Part shown: positions 17,701-63,492 of the stretch, one piece after another
Numbering within the stretch: the first letter of the stretch is position 1
Layout: the number at the start of each line of letters is the position of its first letter
Assembly: GCF_964340395.1 (NCBI RefSeq)
Contig: NC_135562.1
Span: forward strand, 14,147,296 to 14,211,295
Origin: Glandiceps talaboti
Taxonomy: Eukaryota > Hemichordata > Enteropneusta > Spengelidae
DNA: 64,000 nt
Reading direction: 5' to 3'
Program-made: the position numbers and the translations under genes
Notes under the pieces: model-generated
What the model was told of the DNA's origin: nothing
Seen by the model: the letters and a program-made list of their open reading frames with translations, nothing else
The model's database searches: none

Positions 17701-18782
17701 TTTATCAAGTGCAAACATTTTGGCAAGTATCACCATGACAACAATTGCTCTGATACCCTTTAGTATCTATCCAAGATGATTGCCATGTCACTGACCTATC
17801 AGTAACCAGTGAGAAGCCTTTAACTAAAATTTAACATTGGAAAATATGGGGTATGATATTGATATTGGAACTTATTCCTGACCATTAGATCTTCTGGCAG
17901 TTATGTTTGATGAAGGCTTGTTGATAAAATGCAGATGTATAGTAGAGCCTATATAAAGTAGATGACACTTCGTCTACTGTGGGCATTCTTGTGGATGAAG
18001 CAGTGCCTTGGGAACCAATGGTAGATGAATTGTCAAAAGATTTTGTCTACTATAGATCAATTTCATCTACAATAGATCTACTCATTGGTAAGGGTAATTA
18101 GCAAGTAGTGTAGGCAAGGGAAACAGGAAATGTTTAGCACAAAAAACTGCAATCTCAAATTTTATGTTAATATAATTATAACACAACAGTGGTATGTCAC
18201 TTGTAAGGGGACAGTCATTTTTAACTGGCTATGGAGGGCCATTGTTTTGGAGTTGAAACACTGGCACTCCGGATTGGCCATATTTGTTTACAAATATTTA
18301 TTTTGTTTATTGTTTACTTTTAACATTTTGTTGTTTTTGCTTTTTAAAAATATATTTTCCGTACAAGGTGCAATGTAATAAAGTACTTATTTGAAAAGCT
18401 GGTGTTGTGGGTTTTTTCTGAATCAATTTTAACTGTTTTTGTGTTGCCATAATAAACCAATTACTAATACATTTAAATAATGCTACCTTATATATAGTTC
18501 AATAGCTGCTTTTGGTATTACAGGATTGCATGTGACAAAAAGTGACCCCCTCTCCCCCACTTGAAGTGGTATTCTCCAAAATGCCCCCCCCCCCTCCTCC
18601 CCACTTCAATTTTTTTTCCAAATAGACACCCCAGTGAGTTACAAATGACTACCCCTAAAATAGCATAAACAACTCAAACAAGGGTATCCGCGATCACTTA
18701 CTGCGTTGCAATCACTGTCTGCAAATATTATCACCAACAGTACGTGCATCACACATGAGGAGACACTATCCACTTTCGCCAT
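14739..18782 (-). CDS. CREG1: CREG1-like secreted glycoprotein
   Basis: Four exons: 18702-18782, 17224-17310, 16177-16459, 14739-14941. All are GT-AG with phases 0, 0, 1, and the product is 217 residues (human CREG1 220). Exon 1 encodes a signal peptide with hydrophobic core VMHVLLVIIFA. Exon 2 carries the entry to the FMN-binding split-barrel-like fold (ERARYVVHQ). Exon 3 has WAVMNTIST, GYPFGNVASVSDG and GIPYFYIT. Exon 4 has FSRHPVMPDW and WMIDFFGG, the family's closing block. Asn-linked glycosylation motifs are in VNNSTG and NNIS. CREG proteins are lysosomal/secreted glycoproteins that lack flavin binding and influence growth and differentiation. The fold and family are clear; orthology to CREG1 rather than CREG2 is inferred from length. 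Confidence 0.92.
15360..15835. repeat. Two diverged copies of a ~190-bp dispersed unit
   Basis: In CREG1-like intron 3. Copies near 15480-15590 and 15640-15800 share accaatatggcc-type motifs, tttgtgccaagtttgaaaga, ggatattgcatgtctga and a tattacgg/tattacag block. The gaccttgaccttt-like stretch at 15390-15410 is common in invertebrate repeats. Confidence 0.5.
15842..16115. mobile_element. Palindromic MITE-like element, family A, copy 1
   Basis: The right part folds back on itself: tagccataaaatacttgtga pairs with gtcactcgtattttccgtgg-type sequence. Related copies are at 22470-22700 (same orientation) and 37985-38290 (opposite), all in introns. It has no ORF. Exact ends were not resolved. Confidence 0.5.
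17311..18701. other. CREG1-like intron 1
   Basis: Nothing coding is seen. The intron contains a G homopolymer at 17479-17494, a cluster of tctactatagatc-like repeats at 17955-18085, and a C run at 18583-18592. Confidence 0.6.
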
Positions 18783-20368
18783 GGTGTTCGGGTGACTCTG
18801 ATGTGCTGCGCTGTTGTCTTGATCCTTAGACGTAAGACGGGGGTGTCCGTATATGTAATCGTTGCAGAGGTACGACAGAGGATCCGGACCCGACTCTAGC
18901 GTACAGCAGAGGAACCAGAGGAAAGGCATACACAATGAAAATTCATCACGTGATATGACAATGACACAACATTGCGTAACTAGCGTTTGTTGTAACACTA
19001 CTTCTGATTGGTAACTCGGAGAAGGCCGGGCGATCGCTATCAACACGTACGAGGAACGCGAGCCAATGCAATTTTATTATGACTTTTAATTATACATGGG
19101 AAAATTTACTATGCTGAAATAATGATTCCATCATGTATAATGAAATAATAATGAAAACAGCTGGAAATTTAGAATGATGATATCCCGTCTAGTATAATAA
19201 GGACGCCTTTTGTAATGTACCGTAGTCACGTTAATTACAGGGCTGTCCCCTTTTCCAATCGGTCCGGGGAAGGGGGGGGGGGGGGGGGGGGCTTATTTTC
19301 AGAAAATGGAAATTAGGGGAGGATCACATCAATTAATTTGACTCATCTAACAATGCATTGTAAATAATTAAAGACATCACCTCATGTTTTCCAACGTGAG
19401 TTGAGTGATGGAGAGACAAATTACAAAGAGTTGTACATAGCAAGAGCTATAAGCCTATAGGCTACCATATCAGTCCAACCGTAGTACAAGTTGATGCACC
19501 AGATAGGAGACACGCATGGACTCGAGATTAAATTATTCACAATTTAAGTTTCTTTGGAGCCAAGCGTGCTAGAGTATCGTGTTCTGCGTGCATGCCTTTA
19601 CAATTAATTATTCATTTATTCATTGTCATATGCTCTTTGTACTATTTATATTCAAGGAACTGAAATACATCAAATTATTGTAGGACATGTGGAACTGTGG
19701 AACTATATTGGAACGTACTCCTGAAAACTAGTCTAAGATCTCAGCTCGATTTCTGGGAAATAACTTTTGGCTAAACAATAGTTGATCATGTAGGAACTTT
19801 AGTTAATTCCCTTAACGTTCAATTGATCCCAAACCTGTGAATAAAATTGAATGTGAAGTTAAGTAAACACTGAGCACCAATAACACACACTTTAATTTTG
19901 CTTGACAGGACATCAACAGCCAATACAAATTACAAATCATAAAATAGTAATAAAAATAAATAATAATTAGGCTATCTACACTATGGAGCTTTCAGTAATT
20001 ACAAGAGGGGGGGGGAGGTTGTCACATTTTACAAATCGGTTGGGGAAGGGCCATATTTTAGAGAGTATGGAATTAGGGGAGGAATACGTTTTACTTTACT
20101 TACACATATAAATGCATATAAACAAACAAACAAACACCCACACACACAAATATGCACGCACACACACACACAATGAAACCCCACAGGGGCCTACAAACTG
20201 TGTTACAAACAAACAAACACACACACACACACAACAACAAACAAGCAACGAAAATACCATTAAACAGTAACAGCCTGCCAAAGAATTCAAGGTGTCATTC
20301 CATACACACTACCACATCCAGATCGGCAGTTAATTAGTGTGTTATGCTATACATAGCACAGTCAATGA
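18783..20368. other. Intergenic region between CREG1-like promoter and MED23 3' end
   Basis: The 5' side of the CREG1-like gene (18783-19300) is richer in G+C and CpG than its surroundings, as expected of a promoter. G homopolymers occur at 19270-19291 and 20007-20016, and CA/AAAC simple repeats at 20115-20240. No gene is recognised. Confidence 0.5.
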
Positions 20369-21407
20369 TTTATTTCTATAAATACATCAACACTAAGATA
20401 CAAAAAATGTCACATATGTAGACAAAACGTTCTGTATGTTCTATCATCTAAGTTCATTCTGGGTTTGACAGCTACATCACATACAAAATACTATAATGGA
20501 TGGCTATTTACAGTTTCCATCACTGATATATATCTTCTTGTCTCATCATAATTAGTGTGTTCTAGGCTGAGGTGACTCAAGTCATTTCTTGGAAAAAGCG
20601 AGGGATACATTTACATAACAATACATTCTTTTGTTATCAAAACCACAGACAAGGAATGTCAAATTCCTGCAACTCAGTCATTCTTTAAAATCGCTTCACC
20701 AAATTATCGTCAAACGTATGATCACATGGTTCAGAAGACTATGTCACTCATCTTCTGTTACCAGAGTTACCACATTTTCCCTTCTCTAGTACCAGGGTAA
20801 TCAGATTTCCCTCTCCGTTACCCTGGTTACCAGATTTCCGTCTTCTCTGTAACTAGGGTTACCACATTCACCTCTCTGTGTTACCAGTGTAGTCACACTT
20901 CCTCCTCTGTTACCGACGTCACTAGATTTTTGCCCACTCTGTAAGATTTTGTCTCTTTGTAACCACCAACATTACCAGATTTCCCCCACTGTTACCAGAT
21001 TTCCCTAATTTTGTGACCTAGCTTCTGAAACTACCACAGTGGCACAATCTTTTAGACCATATCTCCTAAAGATCTATACATCCTGGACTAGTACTTGTGA
21101 CAGTGATCACTTGAAAAGTGTATCCATCACTTAATGAAATAAACATCAGATTCCTGTGATTGATGTATGAAAAATCTGCATATCTGTATTAATCATAATT
21201 CACTGATGTCTAACCAACACCATGGAGGTATAGTAGACACAGGTAATGTTAGGCCATACTGGATCACTGCTAGAACAGTCACAGAACAATGACTGTGAAC
21301 AAGACTCAATTTGGTTTTTCTTCACCCCTTATCCCTCCTCCATGACAATACCTAGAGGTAATCACATATCACTTGACACTGTCATTCACAAGGCTGACAA
21401 GGCTTCA
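20369..21407 (-). other. Probable MED23 3' UTR
   Basis: This follows the MED23 stop at 21408-21410. A candidate AATAAA lies at 20369-20374 on the minus strand. From 20750 to 21010 there is a degenerate repeat of gttaccagatttcc-type units. UTR length is inferred, not seen. Confidence 0.45.
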
Positions 21408-51078
<29,671 letters not shown>

Positions 51079-51534
51079 GGTTACACAAGTCTTCAGAGAA
51101 AAAAAATTGTGTTCAAAATCTGAAAAATAAATTTAATTGAAGTACATCACGTAGATTTCATTTTCCCATTCAACATATACATTCTTAGATATATATGCAA
51201 GTATGTCAGTTTAGGTTTGGGATTTTACTGTATATCTGTTTTGTAGCTTTTCATTGTTGTTTCATTGTTTCATCGTTACGCTTTCATTTGCTAAGGTCCA
51301 TTTTATCTAATTGTATCTCTTTTGTATAATTGTTGAGATGGAGGTAGGCATGGATCTATTATATACATGTATGGATCTATTCAATATTAAATAGATCCGT
51401 GAGGTGGGCAAGGACTATGGTGGGAAGAAGTCACTAGTGTATTGTTAAATAATCGAGTTCAGTTGTAAGTGATAAATCAGTGATCCCTTCTCATATCATA
51501 ATTTGGTAAATCGGTGTCAGTTTGAACATTCACG

Positions 51535-51566
<32 letters not shown>

Positions 51567-53448
51567 TGGTACAGCCCACCTGTTTGGGGACGTATTTATC
51601 CACACTATAGCACTATGATGATGTAGTCTAACGACCCTTAATCAGCAACATTACACTAATACAACACTGGGGTACAACAAGCTTGTTATCAACATGAACC
51701 CCACACTTTATACTTGCATAATAATATTAGTATCACAAAACGTTCACACATCGCCACCATCGTCCTCTGACATGGAGCGCATGCATACATCATGTACGGT
51801 GTAAACAAAAAGAAATGGGCGGTGTTATTGTCTTTGCAAATAGTATAACCGAAGTTGACATATTTTGCACTTACATAGAATTGGAAACTATACTATTTCT
51901 TGATCGGTGGGTGCGTCGCAACCTTAAAAGTGGTCGTAGACACCTACGGGTGCCCGATGACTGATTTCATCAACCACTTCTCCTTATGACTTTCACAATG
52001 GTGCTTTATTCATGGAAGCCGCCATATTTCAATCAACGAGAAGCATTTCATCAGAACGACCAGAGAGGGCGTTTAGGTCAAGCCACTCCACATGGGGTGA
52101 TTACGGATAGTTCTCAAATTTCAAATATATTTATTAGCCTTCAAGTATGTGCAATTGTATCTATTATATTCAATTTTATTCAATCATAATTTATGGATGT
52201 TTCAAACTATTCTCAGAAAAATATTAACACCAATTTTTTTTAAAGTTTGTCGTTATGGTGTGTACCGCAAACCCCCATATCAATAGTTGTTGTTCCAACA
52301 TCCCGTTACGTCATTTTGCTGCTTTTCTGCACAGTCTCAGTTCGATCAAGGTGTGTAGCTTATTCCTGTAGTTCATTTTTTGTGCAGGTGAAGGCCTCAT
52401 TTACAGGTACGTATTTTAATGATTTTCGCTCCGATTTAGAATTAATGATCACCAGATATTCGTTACTTTATTCCTTGTGTATTTCATTAGGGTTATTTTT
52501 CGGTGACAAGTTCACAGGTGGCCGTTTTAGATCGAAAAAAACTTGGCGTCGTCCGCATCCTGTGCATTCCACTGCAGAAGCACTGCATAGCCACATTCAA
52601 TTCAACACACATTTTTGTTATATTTCAATTCACGAACTGGACAATTTTACCTTTGTGGGTATGGCGTCAGTATCATGTACATAATCCTATATAGCTTTTG
52701 ATTTGTGTAAGTTATGGAACCAGAGAGAGCCGATTTGACGGCTGTGTGAAGTACTCTGTTGACTCGTCATATATCTGAAAGGTCACTGGGTGATTCATGA
52801 CTGCTGCTGGAGGTTGAGCGGTACAAACTCTAAATGCGATTGTGGTTTCCGGAGAAGGTGTGGCGTGATAGGGGCGACTTGTGAATCGGTTTCCCCGTTA
52901 TGTTGATGTAATTTTACGCACAGAAATATGTGATGAAAAAAGGCTACAGTAACTCGTGTGATTTAGGGCATTACTCACAGCAAAATACCATCACATACTT
53001 CCCATACCAATTTTGGCCTTATTTAGTCTAACACTTATTAGCATATGAACAACAGATGAATTATACGTTTGAATTACCATTCCTAAGTACTTTATAAACA
53101 ACTAGTGTTCTCATGTAAGTAGTGTATGCCAAATTGTAAACAGCCTTTCACACCTGCATGCCATCATTCCCCTTACAGAATAAATCACCATGGATAAGTT
53201 TACTACATGTAATACTACTATTACTAGCTTGGCTTCTGTTAGATTGTTAGAACACCTACTAAGTACTACTTACAGTACATTACACCAGATATGGGAATAT
53301 GGTAACAATACTTCCTCAATACAAACATATGCTTTTGTATACTATTTATTTAATTTTGTGTGATGTGTGTCTTATAAGCCGGTAGGATGGATGACCTGTG
53401 GCTAGGCGCTCTCTTTCTGTATATTGAAAATAGCCTAGAAACCTGGTG

Positions 53449-53503
53449 TGCAGGGATTTTTATAGCTCTTGCCATTCCCCTACAGAGCCAAAAAATCCCT
53501 GCA
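53449..53503. other. Imperfect hairpin, 20-bp stem
   Basis: tgcagggatttttatagctc pairs with gagccaaaaaatccctgca across a loop of about 16 bases. It could be a chance inverted repeat or a structured RNA. Confidence 0.4.
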
Positions 53504-55879
53504 TGACTGGACTCTGGGCCAACTTTACAAGACAATGTTTGTATTATTTGATAAAGTTCACTTTAGTAGACCATAGAAGTTCAAGTATAACTGACATAGG
53601 TGATACTTCCACGAGTAAACCAAATAATACTAACCTTTTTTGTAGTTCCGAACTCAGTTTAAATAATTTTACCTAATATTTTTTGGCTAAATAACTCGGC
53701 ATTCTTCAGCTGTTTATTTAGAATTCAATGATATAGACTTGTCATGTGACTGCTTACTAACCTGCATTGTGTATTAATTTCATTAAAGTTAGTATTTTGA
53801 AGAATTTTGAAATTTTGTAGGTTTTTAACACTTAGGCGAAGTCCATTGATTGTGAGGTACACTCTGTTCCAATAGGTGTAAGCCAATGATTTGGTGCAAT
53901 TTTTAACCTCACAAAAGTAAACAACATAACCAGTGAGTAACCTCTTTCAGTTCTCATCAATTCCTTGACTGAACTGATCAGATTTACTGGTACAGTAACT
54001 TTTAGAAATATTAAATGTCCAATGTCAAAGTCATTTTACAAATGTTTAATTGACACTTTATGTGTAAACTAAACAAGTTTCATATAACTGTTTCTCTTAT
54101 CAAATATGATATACATGTAAACTCTTATCCAAATCACATTTGGAAATTCAAATACAATTGCCACATGTGCTGCTGCAGCACCCAAGCTGCAGCCCCCGAG
54201 CATCCAGAAATGAAAATCACACTCCAGACCATTTCACAACTTGTATCCAAAAAAAAACACATTACAGATGCTACTTTCTTGATCCCCCACCAGCAACATC
54301 AGGTGATACCAGAGCTGACCTGTGATAATAGTCTAGGGAGAACATTGTTATTATTGAAGTAGAGACTAAAAAGCTTGTGTCTGCATACTTAGACAAGACT
54401 GTCAGTAAAATACGCAAGATTTGACACAAATGGATGCACTAGGCTGAAATACGACAAAATGTACACTGACCGCTTTACCCATTACTTGGTGCCAATTCCT
54501 TGACAAAGTAGCTAATTGGTATGAGTAAATTAGTGTGGTCTATAATTCTGTTTTTCCTTTGTAATAAACTATGTGTACTCACAAAACGTAGCTATTCACT
54601 GGGACAGTACTACTAGCAAGTTACATCATGTCTGGAGTCTATATTGTTCTACAGTAGTCAGGAATGACATTAGCTTTCTTAGCAGTGCTACTGCCGATTT
54701 AATGTTCGTATTCACTGACCCTGTTTGCAACTAGACACAGACACAGTGGCATGGTAGCACATTAATTCATTTCATTTAGACAAAATGTAGCTAGAAACTG
54801 AATTCATTTAATTTTGCTAATGTAGTATACACAGTTTCTTATTGGTTTCTGCATGGTTGTATCAAATAGACCGCGAACACTAATATGATGTGAGCTGTAC
54901 ATGTATGTATATAGTGTCTCCACTAACTAAAATACAGGTATCAGGGGTTTGTCATGTATATCAAGTAGGTGGCCAGGTAATGGAATTCTGTGGTAGTTCT
55001 GAACTCCAGGCATACATTTGTAAATATTAAATAACATATGTAGAGTATATTTTAGATGACTAAATCACTCTTCTTCTGCTGCTACTGTTAATGTATACAG
55101 TTCAGTGACGTAAATTTATCATATGGACGGTATAGTGGCATGTTCTCAGCTTTCATCTCCTTAGAATCCATGTTATCATAAATTAATGTTCAGTTAAGTA
55201 ATTGATAAACTTTATCATAAAGTATGTAAGTATTCGAGTATTATCTGTACTAGTTGGAATGTGTGTACACATATACATGTAATGTAGCTACTGGTAGGCT
55301 TACAGCTTGTGAGATTGGCAAAACTAGACACCAATGTCTTATCCACATCTTGCAAACTACTCCTTGTTGGAGATCAACAATATATATGTTTTGGGATAGC
55401 TAAATATCCACCCATAATTAACCTAATCTTACAGCAAATTCTGAGCAGTAATCGCAGTCACAATAAATACATGTACATGCTGTTTTATATACATGTACAT
55501 GTAATGATGTACATGTATGATTAGTTTAGTGAACTGTAGTATCACTGACAGTGATACAGCCAAACTTTGACTACATGTCGGAAACATCTAGTTTACCTAT
55601 CTACATTTTTGTTAGTCTCAGTTACCCAGAAACGGAATCCAGTGTTGCTCACATTGGAAGTCACACAATACATTTCTTCCGAGTCATGGAAAATGGGCTT
55701 ATGAGACGTGTTTGTTGTAATTAAGATGTATTTAAGTCGCTTGAGTGTCACTTGAGACATGATAACTTGTCACAAAGGTACCTGGATTGTTCAGAATGTA
55801 ATGCTGGACATATTCCCCAGCATGCACTGCTCTGGGAAAGAGATCCAGTGCAGGCGACTTCGGATTATGTTCCCCAGAC

Positions 55880-56075
55880 TCTTTGTCTGGTTGGTCGTGT
55901 GGTAGAGCCCCCGGTGGAAATACAACAAAAACCAACAGCTAACGCCTTCAATAAGAACTTAAAGACTTATCTATTCTCCAGAGCATTCTAACTGTACAGC
56001 ACCTGTGAACTCTACATTGTAGTGCTAACTGGCACTCTAGAAATCACTGATTGATTGATTGATTGATTGATCGAT
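55880..56075 (+). mobile_element. LINE 3' end with (ATTG)n tail
   Basis: It codes AFNKNLKTYLFSRAF and a stop, then a short 3' UTR (tggcactctagaaatcactg) ending in (attg)n at 56047-56071. This is the classic end of CR1/L2-like LINEs. Confidence 0.7.
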
Positions 56076-56145
56076 ATGAACCTATTTTTTGTTATTCATA
56101 AGTTGTCTTTCATTTCAATCCACCAGTTGATTTGGAATCTACTAA

Positions 56146-58709
<2,564 letters not shown>

Positions 58710-58954
58710 ACACTAAACTCAGATTTCAGTCCATAGTAGTTTAGCTTTTTTTTTCATTACTAGTTCATAACATAGTTCTGTGTGACAATCACAGATGTCT
58801 ACTCTATGAGTCAATAAGTTGTAATATGCTAATAGGTATGTTGATATGTAGATAGGGCCATTGTTATGATATTTGCATAACAAAAGATTATGTTAATCAT
58901 TTTAATGTTAATTACTGTATTATTTCAAGAAAGTATACTGTAAAACTCCTTACT

Positions 58955-59345
58955 CTATAGCATAAACGTGAGGGGAAAACCCTGTAAATTATAGCGTGGA
59001 ACCCACTACTTTACAAAGGTCTGGGGAGAACCCTATAAACCTCAATAATGGGCTGGGGAGGACCCTGTAATTCATAGAATTAAACCAAATTGTGCATGAG
59101 GCTTTGGGAAACCTTGAAAATCATAGCGTAGAAGCCACTACTCTATAAAGATCTGGGGTGAACCATGTAAATCATAGTGTAAAAGCCACTACTCTATAAA
59201 GGCCTGGGGGGAGAACCATGTAAATCATAGTGTGGAACTCTCTACTCTATAAAGATCTGGGGAGAACCCTGTAAATCATAGTGTAAAAGCCACTACTCTA
59301 TAAAGATCTTGGAAGAACCCTGTAAATCATACGATTGAACACCAT
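58955..59345. repeat. ~58-bp minisatellite, family D, inverted relative
   Basis: About six copies containing cactactctataaagatctg, gggagaaccctgtaaatcat and agtgtgg/aaaag. It is the reverse complement of the MED23 intron 11 array at 40930-41185, with diverged spacing. Confidence 0.85.
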
Positions 59346-59580
59346 CTGGTGAGAACTGTGACCTAACATAGACTATTGACATAGAGTTTTATATACAGCA
59401 TATAGATGATACCATGAGATTGGTATGCTTTGTTTTTGAACTAGTCTTAAAGTACAATATTATGTATTGCAAACATCTAGAAACAACTTTTAGTTTTTTA
59501 TTTATACTTTAGAATTACAACATCGGTATTATTATGGCTTATATATCATTATACTTTATTGATAGGGAATACCTCACAGT

Positions 59581-59718
59581 GTTTTTGCTAAGGTTGGGAA
59601 CCCCAATAACAGAAAGGGAGAAAGGGGTAAAAATGGCAATGTTTCCCCATAGAGTCTATGGTAATTTTGTTTGGGAACCCCCGGTAGATTTTACCTACTT
59701 ACCAACCTTAGCAAAAAC
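59581..59718. mobile_element. Palindromic MITE-like element
   Basis: GTTTTTGCTAAGGTTGG at 59581-59597 is perfectly inverted at 59702-59718. No ORF. Confidence 0.6.
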
Positions 59719-59999
59719 GTTGCCTCAACTTGTAATCAGATACAGGGATTTTAATTGTCGGGGGTTGAGGGCATTACTAATAATAGAATAATGTTGGTTA
59801 TTTAGATAGGTTAAGCAGCCAAAGGAGAATTAAAAAATTGAAAATATTGTATACACTTTCACAACTCTATGTGTTGTTAGATCGTAAGTTTTATCAAATT
59901 CTGCCAAATGACTTTGAAGTTGATGTGTTTCACTTACCTTTTCCAAAACAAATTTCTTGATCAGAGTTTGTCCGTTCTATGGCTGGTAGTTGCTACATT

Positions 60000-60366
60000 G
60001 CACAAGCTGAGTTTATAAACTTTTTTACTCAAGTAGAAATACTGACATCAAACCTCAATTAAACTATTCTAGTATAATATTAATGTCGGTGTATGCCTTC
60101 TATGACATTGCACTTGTTTTCTGGTATTATTACTAATATTAGAACTGTTGACTGCATAGTAGGGATTTCATTGGCATTTTTTATATACATGTATGAAAAG
60201 TATGTAAGTCACATAATTGGATCATTTATAAGTTATATCCTAATACCAGGTTTGATTCAATAGTTCATTTCAAGTGATATTTAAGTATGCTTCAGTTAAG
60301 TTAAATACTGTGAGTATTTTTGAATGTTCACCAAAAATGTATAATCTCAGCTTGTGCCCCTTTAAT
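60000..60366. mobile_element. Family E MITE, complete copy
   Basis: The left end is gcacaagctgagtttataaa and the right end ctcagcttgtgcccctttaa, its inverse. The body matches 63493-64000: ctatgacatt, gcatagtaggratt, a ggatc.tt.ataagtt region and ataccaggtttgattca-like text. Confidence 0.65.
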
Positions 60367-60701
60367 AAGTTCAGGTTTTAGTTATTGGCAATATAGTCGT
60401 GATTACTTTACAGGATTTTCTTTTTGTTTGTTGTAGTTTTGATTTAGTTGCCTATGTTGACCTCACTTCCATGTCATTAATTATGTATTCGTATATTGCC
60501 ATGTTTCTTTCTTGCATTGTGTGTTGTTTATTCCCTATAGAGGAAAGACTGCCTTTAGTGTGCTATATTTCAAATAGACTGACAGAATCAGCCGTTGAGG
60601 GCGTGGTCTAATCTCCCTTTCCCCAATTAGGGTGGGGTGATAAGTCTGGACCGATGACGTCATTATCGTCTAGATTTCAAAATATTAGGTAAAGTAATCC
60701 T

Positions 60702-60780
60702 TTAAAGGGGAACACCACTTCACAACTACCCAAAGTTTATGGAAATACCTTTATTTCCTGGAGTGTGTTCCCCTGTAAAG
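60702..60780. mobile_element. Family B MITE, short palindromic copy
   Basis: aaaggggaacaccacttcac at one end and gagtgtgttcccctgtaaag at the other, with the catttatggaaata-type core. It is a 79-base fold-back. Confidence 0.65.
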
Positions 60781-61239
60781 ATTTATCGAGACACACATGA
60801 TAAAATTACATATGTAATTGTTGAGTTATGTGATGAGAAAACTGTTGGAGAAATGACCTTATTAGGAAATGTCTCAGTTTTGCTCTTTTGTCAAATGACC
60901 TTTGACCTTTTACCGTATTGCCTGTTTGTTTAGTCTTTGAAATCAAACTTGGATGCCAACATTCCAAATTGTGTTTTCTTTCCTCTGAATGCATTCCAAT
61001 AATTCTATTCTCTTGTTATTTCTGTAAATTTTGGCAAGCCAATATAAATCTATGTTGTTTTTTTCTGAACTTTTTCTGTAAATTTTGGCAATGATTTGAT
61101 GTCGTTGGAGTCTCGATGGGTTTAAAAGATTTAGAACATGACTTTTCTTCCTGCTACAATGTACTTTTATTTTTGTATGAATCAATGATACTATCCCATA
61201 TGATTGAAATGAAAAGAACATCTTTTACTTTTCAATAAA

Positions 61240-62357
61240 AAATATGCTGATTGAAATTCATACTTGCAGATTGCAGTTTTTAGACTATGTATCATGTTGT
61301 GCTGAATGGAATGTGTATGTGGTTACTCAAAATGTGACAATATGACAATATGAAGACACGGTGCACCACCTCTCCCGGTGGCAGTACCAGTGGTCAGCTC
61401 TGGTAGGGGTATGTGGCCTAAAGGCATGGTCTTCCTTGTCTTTGATAAAGGGAAGTGAAAAGAGATTTTCTGTTAACATTCTTTATAATACAAGGAGTAT
61501 ATAAAAATTATATTCACTCGTATTCTATTGCACATTCAGACACGACATCATCTCAAAGAATGTCGTCAAATACCGAGATCAATCCATACTATTAAATAAA
61601 CAATATTTTCATCTAACACCAACCGTGCACCATCGACTGGCCGAGCGCGACGTTCTCTAGAAGAGCGCCCTCAATCAATAAAACGAAGAACGTTCTATAT
61701 CACATTTCCACCCGTTTGAATAATCATCACTTCGACATATAATCTCGAATTCGTACTTCGAATTCCCTCACTGTGCATTATCTTCTGTTCTTTGACGTCA
61801 TCAATATTGCCATAGATCTTGAATGGGACAGTCTCTTCCAAGATCTATGGTATTATTACCGTCTTCCAATTTGGCTTCAGACCGTTCGCCGGGAGTCTGA
61901 AGTCCGAAGTCTGAAGTCTGAAGTCCCTTCCCAGCCGTAGTAAAGTTACCGATATGCAATTCACAGTTTTGACATGATTAGAAAAGATAGCACAAACGTG
62001 AATGTATGTATAAAAGATGAATCATTTAGATCTAATTAAAGCTACAAATACTGCAGTTTGACGATAATAAGCTGATACGGACATATTTTTTACCAGTATC
62101 AATAAAAATGACGGGATTAATGCATAAATTTCATAAGTTACGTATTCGTTTATCTCATAATACGCGTAATTTTGATAAATTTAAAAGTCATGTACATTTC
62201 ACAGAATTAATTGAAATTTAATAAACTTAGATAAACTTTAAAAAATAAACTTTATATTTACGTGTATTTCAAAAAAGTATATCGTGTTGTTACTAAAGAA
62301 TGTAAAATATCAATTAGTAAATAATGTATACATGTATTTCACTTCAACACTTGGTAT

Positions 62358-62419
<62 letters not shown>

Positions 62420-63492
62420 TCTTCCTTGTTTGTTGTTTTAGACAACTCTGACTCCTCCTTGTTTAGTATTTTATGGTTTAACCTATTCTAAAGCGGAATC
62501 TTGGTGTCCCTGTGTTACAGCCCTTAATCATAATCCCTCCCCTGTGGCCTATCCATAATCCTCTTCCATGGCCAATTCAAGGTCTTTAAGATTAGTGTTT
62601 TTTGTTTCGATGAAGTGCTTGCGCATGTGCCCAGCTGTATGTCCTAACTACTGTCTTAGTATCTGTGATTACGTCACGCACTACAAGTAGTACACTCATG
62701 GTCACATTATGGAAATACCACTGAAGTTATTCCATGGTCACACCGAATAACAATCATCAGCCTACTAATAGTAACTCTTTTGAGTTTAATGTACCACCGT
62801 GATAAGGTCCTTCACAATTTTAGTCAGCGGGTTCTCTCATTTTTCTTTTCTCATAGACATAAGTTAAAGCATGGAAGTATAAGTGGGTTATACTTCTATG
62901 GTTAAAGTAACATTTCAATGTCCACTGAAAATGGGTTCTTCAAATTTTGAGGTTTGGATTTTATATCCGCTCAAAAGTTTGGTGACGATTACTTGCATGT
63001 TGGTGTAAGCTGTTTGTGGTGTGGTTTGGACATATATTTTCAGATTCACATTCACATGTATGCATTCAAAGATTCTTTGCAACATTGTGTACCCCATAGA
63101 AACACAGTTGTACATACATTACGTAACAAAGAAATCACATTGGGTCTATGGTTTCCATGGTTACTATTGTACACCTCCGTTGTAAATCTATTGTTTCGAT
63201 GTACAATTAACCAGTTGTTAATTATTCTGTTAATTGACAATTATCTGTTCAAGTGTAACTCCTACATCAATGCTCTTTATAAAAATCAATATTGATGAAT
63301 ACTGTGTTTCAATGTTTAGCGGTCGTAACTTAGAAAAGAATTTGAACTGTTGGGCGTTCACGTCTTTAGAGAGCGATGGGATTCAACTTACTTTCAGGAG
63401 TGAATACTGAAGTGTATAAATGTGTCTTAGATAGCAATGCTAACAGTGATCATATGTATGTGATACGTACACAACGTACTAAAACTTGCAGT
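61240..63492. other. Gene-poor stretch with hairpin and microsatellites
   Basis: A perfect 12-bp hairpin, ccatagatcttg/caagatctatgg, is at 61810-61850. A tandem of gtctgaagtc units is at 61895-61925. (CA)n is at 62358-62417. A locally CpG-rich patch at 61620-61700 may be regulatory. I found no coding region that I can support. Confidence 0.5.

Larger units (their letters stand above)
51091..56127. promoter_or_regulatory. Divergent intergenic region between MED23 and the myosin light chain
   Basis: MED23 is transcribed leftwards and the light chain rightwards, so both promoters should lie here, with possible non-coding first exons. CpGs are denser at 51750-52080 and 52250-52560, with gccgccatattt (YY1-like) at 52018. 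(TTG)n is at 51538-51563. A 145-residue frame at 52247-52684 has no recognisable family. I see no other gene. Confidence 0.4.
58710..61239 (+). other. Possible 3' UTR of the light chain gene
   Basis: The first AATAAA that I found after the stop is at 61234-61239. If used, the UTR is about 2.5 kb and carries several MITEs and a minisatellite. A nearer non-canonical signal is possible. Confidence 0.3.

Noticed and set aside
52247-52684. 145-residue plus-strand frame
   Set aside because: No family motif, no clear promoter or splice context, and length is possible by chance.
62954-63295. 113-residue plus-strand frame
   Set aside because: No recognisable motif, AT-rich context, overlapping frames on the other strand.
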